Of a stretch of DNA of 64,000 nt, positions 53,920 through 62,456 are shown in pieces. The translations under genes were made by a program, and so were the position numbers. This DNA is from an uncultured Nitrospirales bacterium. Its GTDB lineage: Bacteria > Nitrospirota > Nitrospiria > Nitrospirales > UBA8639. Each line of letters starts with the position of its first letter. Position 1 is the first letter of the stretch. Below the pieces are notes generated by a model. The model was not told the origin of the DNA, did not search any database, and saw nothing but the letters and a program-made list of their open reading frames with translations. The DNA lies in the NCBI GenBank assembly GCA_951812745.1, contig OX638327.1, positions 1,229,914 to 1,293,913 of the forward strand, read 5' to 3'.

Positions 53920-54900
53920 ATGCGCATGCCGCAATCCGTCGCTTGCCGTTCACGTAAGACGTTGGTGTTCGTGGGGTTTGCCTGTGGGATGCTGGTCGCA
54001 ACCACGGCCTCTGCCACCGTCCCTTCCCCCGTCCACTATCGAGTCGGCCAGATCATCGAGCCGAAAAACAACACCACCCTTTCGGACCTGGAATTCCGCG
54101 CAATGCTTCAATCGGTCGATATCATCTACATCGGTGAAGCGCATTACACGCCTTCTCACGTCGCTGCCGCGCTAGAGGTACTCCAAAGCGTGATCGGCGG
54201 AGGCCGCCAACCGATCCTGGGAATGGAAATGTTCAGTTGGGACGGGCAAGCCGGGCTTGATCGTTACCTCAAGGGAACGGTCACGTCGACGGAGGATTTT
54301 TTAGCCGAATCCCAATGGAAGAACAATTGGGGCGGGAAATACGCGGATTACTCACCACTTGTTGATTTTGCGAAAACGCATGGCTTAACGTTGCTGGGCC
54401 TCAATCCGCCTCGTCCTCTTGTCAGAAACGTGGCGAAACAAGGACTCGCGGCCATAGGAAACGATCCGGAGGGGCAACAATGGACCATTCCCGTCCCGTT
54501 CCCTGCCGACGACCCTGAGTATCGACGCGTCATTTATGAGCAAATAGAACAATGTCATGCAGGTTTATCACAGGAGGTCTATCAGAAAATCTATGAAGCG
54601 TCCGTGTTTCGGGATGAGGGGATGGCGTCCGTCATTACGACGACGGTTCGGTCAGATGCGCCTGGACCCACGACCTTCGTCAGTTATACCGGTGCCGGAC
54701 ATATCCAATATAGGCTTCCTATTCCTAAACGGGTCAACCGGCAATTAGGCGTTCCCATCAAAGACGTGACGGTGTATCTCCACGCACTGGACCCTGAACA
54801 CCCGGAAGACGTCGATGATTTGATCGACGAACGCATTGCGGATTACGTGTGGCTCACGGCATTAGGCCCTCAAGGGAGACAACCCCGGTGCGGGGAATAG
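53920..54900 (+). CDS. ChaN-like heme/iron-regulated protein
   Basis: 326 residues with an N-terminal hydrophobic signal (TLVFVGFACGMLVATTASA). The ChaN (DUF399) pattern follows: DIIYIGEAHYTPSHVAAALEV, LGMEMFSWDGQAGLDRYL and GLNPPRPLVRNVAKQGL. ChaN binds heme at a dimer face. Exported, perhaps periplasmic. Possible starts at 53920 or 53926. Confidence 0.88.
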   Translation: MRMPQSVACRSRKTLVFVGFACGMLVATTASATVPSPVHYRVGQIIEPKNNTTLSDLEFRAMLQSVDIIYIGEAHYTPSHVAAALEVLQSVIGGGRQPILGMEMFSWDGQAGLDRYLKGTVTSTEDFLAESQWKNNWGGKYADYSPLVDFAKTHGLTLLGLNPPRPLVRNVAKQGLAAIGNDPEGQQWTIPVPFPADDPEYRRVIYEQIEQCHAGLSQEVYQKIYEASVFRDEGMASVITTTVRSDAPGPTTFVSYTGAGHIQYRLPIPKRVNRQLGVPIKDVTVYLHALDPEHPEDVDDLIDERIADYVWLTALGPQGRQPRCGE

Positions 54901-54978
54901 AAGCGTATCGTGCGCCCGTAAAGGACGAGGGGGGAAACGAGGAATCGTCGTCACGAAGCAACCACAAGGAGGAAAAGC

Positions 54979-55224
54979 ATGGAAGACCCGGTCAAGATTG
55001 CCCAACGGATGCCTTACGTGCTGGAGATGGAGCCCGGTAAGTATTATTGGTGTCGGTGCGGTCGCTCCGAGACGCAACCCTTTTGCGATGGGTCACACAC
55101 GGGCACGGAACATTCCCCGGTGGAAGTCGAACTCACCGAGAAAAAACGAGTGGCATGGTGTGGATGTAAGCATACGAACAAACAACCGTTTTGTGATGGA
55201 ACCCATTCCGACCTGGAGCAATAA
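54979..55224 (+). CDS. CDGSH iron-sulfur protein with two clusters
   Basis: 81 residues. Two CDGSH motifs: CRCGRSETQPFCDGSH and CGCKHTNKQPFCDGTH, each with the three Cys and one His that hold a [2Fe-2S] cluster. AAGGAGG precedes the ATG. Soluble protein; role in redox or iron homeostasis is inferred from the family. Confidence 0.95.
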   Translation: MEDPVKIAQRMPYVLEMEPGKYYWCRCGRSETQPFCDGSHTGTEHSPVEVELTEKKRVAWCGCKHTNKQPFCDGTHSDLEQ

Positions 55225-55242
55225 CTCGGGAACAATCCCCTC

Positions 55243-55272
55243 TTGCCTCTTTTGTGAGCGTTTTTATATAAT
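55243..55272 (+). promoter_or_regulatory. Promoter of the small membrane protein
   Basis: TTGCCT, 18 bp, TATAAT about 50 bases before the start at 55326. Confidence 0.6.
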
Positions 55273-55325
55273 TTAGTCCTGTTCGAACGAAATCTTGTAT
55301 TCTGCCTGATAAGGAGGATGAGACG

Positions 55326-55499
55326 ATGAAGAAGACCTTGCAAGGGATTTTGGGGGCGGCTTTCCTGGTTGTGGGAGCTTCACCTGTTTTCGCCAACGAA
55401 CCGAGTGGCGGATATGAAGGTATCACCGCCATGTACTATTCGATGATCGTACTGGTTCTGGTCTATGGTGCGTGGGATATTTTCTTCAAAAAGGACTGA
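55326..55499 (+). CDS. 57-residue exported membrane protein
   Basis: A frame of 58 codons with AAGGAGG seven bases upstream and its own promoter. N-terminal signal (TLQGILGAAFLVVGASPVFA), a short polar loop and one membrane segment (MYYSMIVLVLVYGAWDIFF) with a basic end. No family recognised. It lies alone, between the CDGSH gene and the arylesterase on the opposite strand, and looks well expressed. Confidence 0.8.
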   Translation: MKKTLQGILGAAFLVVGASPVFANEPSGGYEGITAMYYSMIVLVLVYGAWDIFFKKD

Positions 55500-55530
55500 T
55501 GCGTCTCCGAACGTCGCCTCCTTTCAGGCC

Positions 55531-56328
55531 CTACTGAGGCTGTGAAAGGGGGCGCTCCTTTTTGAGTAACGGTTCGATCACGTCAAAAACCGTCTCTGCG
55601 ACGATCCGGTACCCCTCTCCGGTAGGATGGATGCCGTCGGCTTGGTTCAATGCTTTCCGCGCCGCCACACCCTCAAGAAAAAAGGGAATGAGGGTCACTC
55701 CATGGTCTTGGGCTAAACGCTCAAACACGACGGCAAAGCCCGTGGTATACGCCAGACCGTAATTCGGAGGGATCTGCATCCCTGCCAGCACAACCTCGAC
55801 GCCTGCTTTCTGTAATCCGTCAATGATTTCCGTTAAATTCGCAGCCATGAGGGGCAAGGGCTTTCCTCGTAAGCCGTCGTTCGCGCCCAATTCGAGAATC
55901 ACCATCGACGGCCGGCTCTTGAGAATCCAGGAGAGGCGTCTCACCCCGCCCGCCGTGGTGTCACCACTGACCCCGGCATTAATGACTTCATAGTGATACC
56001 CTGCTTCGAGCAGGCGACGTTGCAGTTGAGCGGGATACGATTGGTCGGGAGAGACTCCAAGCCCGGCGGTAAGGCTGTCCCCAAACGCGACGATTCGTGG
56101 GGCGGCTTCGACAACGGGACCCGAAGCACTCGACGCGCTGGAAGACGAAGCGTGGCGAGCAGGTTGCGTTTCATCTGACGAGAGCGCAGGCTCTTTGGGT
56201 TCACATCCTCCGACTCCCGAGACGAGCAGGAAAACGCATACGGCTATCCGGAGCCATCGCCCCGATTGACTGTATTGTTGGGTTGCGAAACGGCAGAGAA
56301 CGTCAGCGTCAGGGGTATTCGGAACCAT
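55531..56328 (-). CDS. tesA: TesA-like arylesterase (GDSL), lipoprotein
   Basis: 265 residues from ATG 56328. Lipobox VSGVGGC, Ser/Ala-rich linker, then the SGNH hydrolase blocks: VAFGDSLTAG (nucleophile Ser), NAGVSGDTT, LELGANDGLRG and DGIHPTGEGY (Asp-His). In E. coli tesA stands divergent to ybbAP, exactly the arrangement here. Start 56364 is possible but would place the signal far inside. Confidence 0.92.
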   Translation of the reverse strand: MVPNTPDADVLCRFATQQYSQSGRWLRIAVCVFLLVSGVGGCEPKEPALSSDETQPARHASSSSASSASGPVVEAAPRIVAFGDSLTAGLGVSPDQSYPAQLQRRLLEAGYHYEVINAGVSGDTTAGGVRRLSWILKSRPSMVILELGANDGLRGKPLPLMAANLTEIIDGLQKAGVEVVLAGMQIPPNYGLAYTTGFAVVFERLAQDHGVTLIPFFLEGVAARKALNQADGIHPTGEGYRIVAETVFDVIEPLLKKERPLSQPQ

Positions 56329-56386
56329 AGTGTATAATAGACTGCTTTGATGAAGATTTTCCAATAGAGAAGAGACGGTTCAGGCA

Positions 56387-57064
56387 ATGATCCGCGTTGA
56401 GAATCTGACCATGCAGCTCCGGGGTGGCGGCCACGTGGTGTCCATCCTCAAGGGGTTGAACTTTGAGGTACCGCGCAAGCAGATGCTCTCCATCATCGGC
56501 CCATCGGGGAGCGGAAAATCCACCTTGCTGGGCCTGTTGGCCGGATTGGATAAACCCACCGCCGGCTCCATCCAATTGAACGGCCAGGAGATCACGACGT
56601 GGACAGAATATCAACTGGCTCATTTTCGACGTCAAAACGTCGGGTATCTGTTTCAGTCGTTTCATTTGATCCCCACGTTGACGGCCCTGGAAAACGTCAT
56701 GCTTCCCCTGGAACTGAGCAGCGATGGGGCTGCGAAGGCTCGCGCCAGGGAGCTGTTGGAAGCCGTAGGGCTACAAGACCGTCAGGACCACTATCCCACC
56801 CAGCTCTCAGGAGGCGAGCAACAGCGCGTGGCGGTGGCGCGAGCCTTTTCCTGCCGCCCTCCCATTTTGCTGGCGGACGAACCCACCGGGAATCTGGACA
56901 GTGCGACCGGGCAACTCGTGATTGATTTGTTGCTCAGGCTCCATCGCGACCAGGGCAGCACGTTGATCCTCGTGACGCACGATCCCACGCTCGCCGAACA
57001 AACGGAAAGAGTCATCACGCTCCACGATGGCACGATCGCGTCGGACGAGCCGATTCGGTCTTAA
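56387..57064 (+). CDS. ybbA: ABC transporter ATP-binding protein (YbbA/LolD type)
   Basis: 225 residues. Walker A IGPSGSGKSTLLG, signature LSGGEQQRVAVARAF, Walker B ILLADEPTGNLDS and the His switch LVTHDP. MacB/LolD subfamily, paired with the FtsX-type permease three bases downstream. Divergent from the esterase gene with 58 bp between starts. Confidence 0.95.
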   Translation: MIRVENLTMQLRGGGHVVSILKGLNFEVPRKQMLSIIGPSGSGKSTLLGLLAGLDKPTAGSIQLNGQEITTWTEYQLAHFRRQNVGYLFQSFHLIPTLTALENVMLPLELSSDGAAKARARELLEAVGLQDRQDHYPTQLSGGEQQRVAVARAFSCRPPILLADEPTGNLDSATGQLVIDLLLRLHRDQGSTLILVTHDPTLAEQTERVITLHDGTIASDEPIRS

Positions 57065-57067
57065 CTC

Positions 57068-59734
57068 ATGCAGCACGCACGATTACCAATTGCCTTCCTG
57101 ATGGCGTGGCGGGAAATCCGTGGCAGTTGGCGCCAGTTTGTCTTCTTCCTGGCGTGTTTGGCCGTTGGGGTCGGAGCCGTGGTGGGTATTGAACTGTTTG
57201 CGACGAACGTGGAAACCCTCATCCTCCGCGACGCCAGAAGTCTCCTGGGCGGGGATTTGGAGATTCGCGCAGCCCATCCATTGAGTGAATCCGGGAGAGA
57301 GACGCTGGATGCGCTCCGGGACCGCAACGTCGAGGTCACGCACGTGAAGGAACTCGTGGCCATGGCGGCTGCTCCTTCGGTGGGACAGTCTCAAACACCC
57401 AACGCTCAAGCCACGCAATTGGTTGAACTCAAAGCCGTTGAAGAACCGTACCCGTTGTATGGGCACGTGGAACTGACTCCCCGCCAGCCTCTCCATTCCG
57501 CCCTTGCCCCCATCGAATCCTCCTGTCCGGCACGCCCCTGTTTCGGTGCCGTGGTGCAGGAATCCCTACTGATCAGTCTCGGGCTTCAGCTTCACGATTA
57601 CGTCAAGATCGGGCAGACGTGGTTTGCCGTGACCGGAATCCTCGTCAAAGAGCCGGACCGCGTGGCCAGTGCCTTCAGCCTTGGCCCACGAGTCCTGATT
57701 GCCCGGCAGGCGTTAAAGGCGACGGATCTGGTGAAGCCGGGAAGCCGCATTCGGGAGCGGTACCTGCTGCGCGTTCCGGACTCACTGGCCCTCGGCCCGC
57801 TCAGGGGCGAATTGCAAGGACGACTGGGCCCGGAGGGGGCCGGCGTCTCATCGTATCGTGACGCCCAACCGCGGATTCGGCGATTTCTGGATCAGCTCAC
57901 CGTCTATCTGGGACTCATCGGCCTGACCTCACTGTTTGTGGGTGGGATCGGTATAGCCTGCACCATTCACGGATTCATGCGACACAAACTCACGACCGTG
58001 GCGATTCTGAAGACCCTGGGAGCCGACGCCGGCCTGCTGATGAGGGTGTACCTGTTCCAGAGCCTGTTCATGGGATGCCTCGGCAGTCTGGGCGGCGTGG
58101 CGTTGGGCGTTGGACTACAACGGCTGTTGCCCGCGCTTCTGGGTGAACTCATTCCCCTTGCCGTCACCAGCCACGTCACCGCATTGCCCCTCGCCAAAGG
58201 ACTGCTCGTGGGGGCGTTGACGACGTTCTGTTTTACGATTTGGCCGTTACTCGCAATCAGGGAGATCCCGCCCGCATTGGTCTTTCGGCGTGACGTGGAG
58301 CAGCATCACACTCCGATCGCAGGTTCACGATTCAGATGGATGGGGAACGCATTGCTGGAGATCGTGCGGGACCGCCATCGGCTCGGCACGGCCTTGATGA
58401 TGGGGGGCGGCCTCGTCGTCCTGGCCGCGTGGCAGGCACGCTCGCTTACCTTGGGGGCGCTTTTTCTCCTTGCCTTTGGAGCCGCCGTGGTGCTGCTTCA
58501 GGCTGGCGCGTGGGCGTTGCTGCACGGTCTGCGCAAACTTCCCCGTCCCCGATCATTCGTGGTCAGGCAAGCGCTGGGCAACGTGCAACGCCCGGGCAAC
58601 TACACGCGGGGCATGGCCGTGGCAATCGGCGTCGGCGTCATGGTCATCATGACGGTTGCCCTGGTGAAATCGTCGTTGCTGGTCGCCCTTGGAGAACGCA
58701 TTCCGAAGGATGCCCCGACGTTTTTCTTCATCGACATTCAACCGGATCAACGAGAGCCGTTTGAAGAGATCGTGCAACGGGAAGCCCATCACTCTCCGTA
58801 CCGGCTCACTCCCGTGGTTCGGACGCGGTTGCGGGCGCTTGACGGGCACGTGATTGACCCCGAAGAGCACAAAGGCAAAAAGAATGGATGGTACTTCACC
58901 CGGGAATACGCGCTCACGGCTCTCTCGACGCTTCCTCGGGACAATGTCGTGGTGAAAGGGACGTGGTGGACGGCTGATTCGGAAGCCATGAGGAAAGAGG
59001 ATCACGAGAACCAGGACGTCTCCATTGGCGTGTCGCTTGAGGAGGAGGCTGCCCACAACCTTGGCGTGGATCTGGGGTCCATGATCGAGTTCACCGTTCA
59101 AGGAGCTCCCGTGTCCGCGGTCGTCCAAAGTATGAGGAAGGTTGACTGGGGAAGTTTCTCTATGAACTTTTTCATGATTCTTTCGCCGGGCGCGCTGGAC
59201 GAGGCGCCGATGACCTACATTGCCTCGGCGAAGGTCGAAGCCGAAGAAGAAATGCCACTCCAGCGAGCGCTCGTTCGAGCCCTTCCCAACGTGACGGCAA
59301 TCAAGGTCGGCGACGTGCTGGCCAACGTGGCGAGGTTGTTGGAACAGTTGGCCTGGGCGATTCAAGGCATTGCGCTGTTAAGTATGGTGAGTGGCGCCGT
59401 CGTCATGACCGCGGCCTTATCTTCGACGCGGTACCGTCGCCTGTATGAGTCGGCCATTCTCAAGGCGATCGGCGGGACGCGACGGATCGTCGTGGAATCA
59501 TTCGCCGTGGAGTTTGCCCTGATTGGGGGGCTGGCGGGTCTCATCGGCGTGGGGTTGGCCAGTGCGCTCTCCTGGGCCATTCTGCATTTTTTCCTGGACC
59601 TCTCCTGGACGTTTCAACCCCTGGTGCTGGGTTGGGGACTGCTGGCGACCGTGGGCCTGGCCGTGACCGTGGGATTGCTGAGCACCTTTAAAATTCTCGG
59701 CGAACCGCCTTTGGCCGTGTTACGGCAGGAATAG
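57068..59734 (+). CDS. ybbP: FtsX-like permease (YbbP type)
   Basis: 888 residues. One N-terminal helix, a large periplasmic domain, a block of four membrane helices (about 280-400), more helices in the middle, a second periplasmic domain and a C-terminal four-helix FtsX block (about 780-888; AGLIGVGLASALSWAILHFF). Two FtsX domains in one chain. With YbbA it probably acts mechanically on envelope substrates rather than as a classical importer. Confidence 0.93.
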   Translation: MQHARLPIAFLMAWREIRGSWRQFVFFLACLAVGVGAVVGIELFATNVETLILRDARSLLGGDLEIRAAHPLSESGRETLDALRDRNVEVTHVKELVAMAAAPSVGQSQTPNAQATQLVELKAVEEPYPLYGHVELTPRQPLHSALAPIESSCPARPCFGAVVQESLLISLGLQLHDYVKIGQTWFAVTGILVKEPDRVASAFSLGPRVLIARQALKATDLVKPGSRIRERYLLRVPDSLALGPLRGELQGRLGPEGAGVSSYRDAQPRIRRFLDQLTVYLGLIGLTSLFVGGIGIACTIHGFMRHKLTTVAILKTLGADAGLLMRVYLFQSLFMGCLGSLGGVALGVGLQRLLPALLGELIPLAVTSHVTALPLAKGLLVGALTTFCFTIWPLLAIREIPPALVFRRDVEQHHTPIAGSRFRWMGNALLEIVRDRHRLGTALMMGGGLVVLAAWQARSLTLGALFLLAFGAAVVLLQAGAWALLHGLRKLPRPRSFVVRQALGNVQRPGNYTRGMAVAIGVGVMVIMTVALVKSSLLVALGERIPKDAPTFFFIDIQPDQREPFEEIVQREAHHSPYRLTPVVRTRLRALDGHVIDPEEHKGKKNGWYFTREYALTALSTLPRDNVVVKGTWWTADSEAMRKEDHENQDVSIGVSLEEEAAHNLGVDLGSMIEFTVQGAPVSAVVQSMRKVDWGSFSMNFFMILSPGALDEAPMTYIASAKVEAEEEMPLQRALVRALPNVTAIKVGDVLANVARLLEQLAWAIQGIALLSMVSGAVVMTAALSSTRYRRLYESAILKAIGGTRRIVVESFAVEFALIGGLAGLIGVGLASALSWAILHFFLDLSWTFQPLVLGWGLLATVGLAVTVGLLSTFKILGEPPLAVLRQE

Positions 59735-59833
59735 GAGAAGGATGTGTCACCAAAGCCTAAGCCAAAGGGTGAATTGACAAGAAAGGGAAATTCCAACATC
59801 ATTGACCAGAAAGTAAATATTCAGGTGTAAAAG

Positions 59834-60052
59834 ATGCGCGTCACCGAAAAAGGACAAGTTCCCATACCCATGTCACTGCGAAAACGTTATGGGGTTCAAC
59901 CAAACGTCGAAGTGGAGTTTCTCGCCGAGGCTGACGGCATTCGAATACAGAAACGGGGAACCGGTTCCTCGAACCCGTTTCGTGCGCTGAGGGACGTCGT
60001 GAAGAAACGACTGGCGGTTGACCGGTCTATCGAAGAGATTCGAGGGCGATGA
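59834..60052 (+). CDS. AbrB/MazE-type antitoxin
   Basis: 72 residues. SpoVT-AbrB swapped-hairpin domain (MRVTEKGQVPIPMSLRKRYG) followed by VEVEFLAEADGIRI and a basic tail. Stop overlaps the start of a PIN-domain frame (ATGATGA). The toxin is truncated, so this antitoxin may now be free. Confidence 0.88.
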   Translation: MRVTEKGQVPIPMSLRKRYGVQPNVEVEFLAEADGIRIQKRGTGSSNPFRALRDVVKKRLAVDRSIEEIRGR

Positions 60053-60189
60053 TGACGGCGGTGGATACCAGCATCCTCCTCGATGTCTTCGTTGATGCTG
60101 ATGACACCGATCAATCAGAAGCATTGCTGACGCCAGCCTACGAACGAGGATGCCTTATCATTTTTCGTATGTGTTCAGTAGTTCGTTGA
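60049..60189 (+). pseudogene. VapC PIN toxin, truncated by a dispersed repeat
   Basis: The frame starts MMTAVDTSILLDVFVDADDT with the PIN Asp and TSILLD motif, keeps family sequence to about ERGCLII, then runs into the 35-bp repeat (60156-60191), whose TCGTTGACA supplies the stop. Only 46 of about 130 residues remain, so the nuclease is dead. Confidence 0.85.
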
Positions 60190-60502
60190 CAATTTCTGCC
60201 TTTTCTTTGCCCTCCTTTGTCAGGAGGGGGTGAGAGGAGATTGAGATAGGTGGCGCTACGGCCTCTCCGTCGTTGTAGCGGCGGCATCCCGGGTCAAAGC
60301 CTAGGGCATGCCTTATGCCGCGTGGAGAGGTTGTCTGGAAGAAAACGCGATAAGGCATGTCCCTGCCTCCGAACAGGGATCGCGCGGCTACAACTATTGG
60401 AGGCTCTACCCCACTCCGCCTTCGCGGGGGCAAGCCTAGCTCGGCCTTCCTTACAAAGGGAAAGGAAAAACTACGGTCACTCCCTACTCAGGCTCACCAC
60501 AT

Positions 60503-60537
60503 TGTCAACGAATTATTGAACCCATACAGGAATGACA
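60503..60537 (+). repeat. 35-bp dispersed repeat, full copy
   Basis: TGTCAACGAATTATTGAACC ... GGAATGACA, 35 bp with TGTCA/TGACA ends. Opposite orientation to the copy at 60156-60191. Confidence 0.8.
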
Positions 60538-60567
60538 AATCGGGGTGCATTGGTTATTTTCATGCCA

Positions 60568-60745
60568 ATGCCGTGACCTTGGATCGCGTGCGACAAGCCC
60601 TGGGCACGGCGTGCAAAAAAGTTCGACAAATCGGGGCGGAAACGTTTTCCGCGCTGGTGTTGGCAACCGATACCGTAACGGCGCCGGTCGGACAATGTCA
60701 TGACGCCTTCTCGCGTGACGCAAAAAGCCCAAAAGCATCCGCGGC
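60568..60745 (+). pseudogene. pepA fragment
   Basis: Similar to pepA at 41870-41990: VTLDRVRQALGTACKKVRQ and GAETFSALVLATDTV correspond to the pepA segments VTLDRVRQAMGTAFKKVRQ and GAETFSAPVFATDTV. After a deletion of about 200 bp it continues with a piece (GTCATGACGCC...) matching pepA near 42205-42240. It is a decayed partial copy 18 kb from the intact gene. Confidence 0.85.
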
Positions 60746-60832
60746 ACAACGCCTTGTTGCCGACGATGCCACATGGTTGCGAGGGCCCCGACGTTCAATC
60801 AGTGCCGGTATCGTGTTTGTACGGAGGAAAGC

Positions 60833-61219
60833 ATGGGGTTAAAAAAAGGCGACATCATTGATGAACACAAACGCCACCCGGAGAGTTGCGGCTTGATGAT
60901 CAAAGTCATGGCCGGGGGGGCGGGGTTTGAAAAAGTCGTGTGCTGCGGGCATGAGTTGACGGAAGAAGACGTGACTCCGGCATTTTCACGCGGCAGAGGA
61001 CGGAAACGCGGGACACTCCCGCCGGCAGTGCTTTTGGATGAGAAAAAACTGCACCAGGATTCCTGTGGGCTCCGGGTCATGATTCTGGACGGGGGGAAAG
61101 GGTTTCAAGAAATCAGGTGTTGCGGTCATTCGCTCAGGCTCAATTCGATGAAAGAATTTCAATACGGCGAGGAACAACGAGGGGCCTTGCCCGAAACAGG
61201 ACCGGCCGGTCACGCCTGA
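60833..61219 (+). CDS. Protein with two Cys-rich CCGH repeats
   Basis: 128 residues from ATG 60833 (GGAGG upstream). Two tandem copies of one motif: ESCGLMIKVMAGGAGFEKVV then CCGHEL, and DSCGLRVMILDGGKGFQEIR then CCGHSL, each about 30 residues with Cys, Cys-Cys and His in constant positions. They should form two metal sites (zinc or iron). No family known to me. Alone on the plus strand after the repeat block. Confidence 0.75.
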   Translation: MGLKKGDIIDEHKRHPESCGLMIKVMAGGAGFEKVVCCGHELTEEDVTPAFSRGRGRKRGTLPPAVLLDEKKLHQDSCGLRVMILDGGKGFQEIRCCGHSLRLNSMKEFQYGEEQRGALPETGPAGHA

Positions 61220-61568
61220 AGGCCATTGTCGAAGCCTTCAATAACCAGCCCGGTCATTCTGTACATTTAAGATCGTAAATCCTATAATACTCTCCGCCCA
61301 CGGTCGATCAATTGTCTAGACCGCTCTCGGCCTTTATCAGCCGTTCAGCCCTTCGGGTTGTTTTGGGAGTGGGTAAGAGAGCCAATGAAGCGGTCAAGAG
61401 ATTTGTGATTTGCTGACTCTCCGAGTCGGTCGCGCTATTCTCGCCGTCAGCGGTTTTGATCAGCTTATCTCGACTTATGAATCCCAGACCACAACAAGTA
61501 ACGACATCAAGAATCGTTTAGCGGAAAGCGATGCATCAACAAAACCAAATCGGAAAGGAGTAAGAAAG
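61220..61568. other. Intergenic, nothing recognised
   Basis: A TATAATACTC box at 61283 is a possible promoter for the next gene. No repeats or genes seen. Confidence 0.4.
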
Positions 61569-61853
61569 ATGGCTGGCAATGACGAAGAAAAAATGGGATC
61601 GATTAAAAGTGTAGTCGATCTCACGATCGTGGGGGATAACATAAGCGATATTGCGGCGTTCACACTTGAGAAATATGAATTCAAGAATAACAGCACACTC
61701 TCTCCCGAGGCACGTGAGGAGGGGGACGCCAAGATCAAGGACGTCTTGTGGAAGCGGGTGGAGGAATTGAAAAAACGGCGCATGCAGATTCTGGCGGAGA
61801 TGTTCACTCTGGCGGAAACGACGCTTGAAGAAGTCATCAATAAAGGGAAATAG
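61569..61853 (+). CDS. Small helical protein, unassigned
   Basis: 94 residues from ATG 61569 (AAAGGAG upstream). Sequence is charged and mainly helical: VVDLTIVGDNISDIAAFTLE, then KDVLWKRVEELKKRRMQI and ETTLEEVINKGK. Likely a coiled-coil dimer. No family recognised. Confidence 0.7.
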   Translation: MAGNDEEKMGSIKSVVDLTIVGDNISDIAAFTLEKYEFKNNSTLSPEAREEGDAKIKDVLWKRVEELKKRRMQILAEMFTLAETTLEEVINKGK

Positions 61854-62229
61854 CATCTGGTCGCTCTCTGAAGAGACCGGCGCCCAGGCTGGGCAGCATC
61901 AACGAATGAACGACCGTGGCGGGCAAAGTTCTGCCCCGGGGCTGGTTCAGCATTCTTCATATTTGCGAAGCAACGCCGTCGCCGCTTAGGCTCAAGAAGA
62001 CTCTGGACAGGCTGGGCCCGGCGAAGCGTTCATGCATCTCGCCAATGCCAGATTGCTCAGTTGGTGGTCTGGCTTGCATGAATGGCTACTCGGACCCAGC
62101 GAGCGTACCGATTGATGCCCACAACCACAGTTTCCCCCATCGCCTGAACGGGCTGTTTCTTCTCGTTTTTCCAGACTATAAGTATTTCTTGCCGGTTGAG
62201 AGCATTCCAGGCCAGCAGCAAGCTCCGGG
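61854..62229. other. Decayed region before the ketosynthase scrap
   Basis: A frame near 62000-62115 reads GEAFMHLANARLLSWWSGLH and stops; it resembles the end of a transposase but I cannot assign it. No complete gene. Confidence 0.35.
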
Positions 62230-62415
62230 GTGCCGAGTATACTGGAGAGAAACACGAGTAAGCCGGAAAACCCTGTTGCCATCGTCGGATACAGTTACCG
62301 AATGCCGGGCGGTTTCCTCACCGACGATGCCTTCTGGCGTCTGCTCAGCGAACGCGAGACCGTGCAGGAGTCGATAACCGCCCGCTACGGTCAAAGGGTG
62401 CATATGCCACGGTAG
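62230..62415 (+). pseudogene. Ketosynthase N-terminal scrap
   Basis: From a GTG at 62230 the frame reads PENPVAIVGYSYRMPGG and DDAFWRLLSERE, the unmistakable N terminus of a polyketide-synthase beta-ketoacyl synthase, then stops at 62415. The active-site Cys and the rest are missing. It is followed, in another frame, by a truncated sulfotransferase, so a deletion has joined two genes of a lost biosynthetic cluster. Confidence 0.75.
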
Positions 62416-62456
62416 GGGGCACACCGGACGACCCCCGCCGGGCGCAGATCGAGGAA

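Larger units (their letters stand above)
60190..60832. other. Repeat-rich stretch with a pepA fragment
   Basis: Contains CCTAGGGCATGCCTTATGCC-type low-similarity repeats (60290-60420), a full 35-bp repeat (60503-60537) in opposite orientation to the one at 60156, and the pepA fragment listed separately. No intact gene before 60833. Confidence 0.55.
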
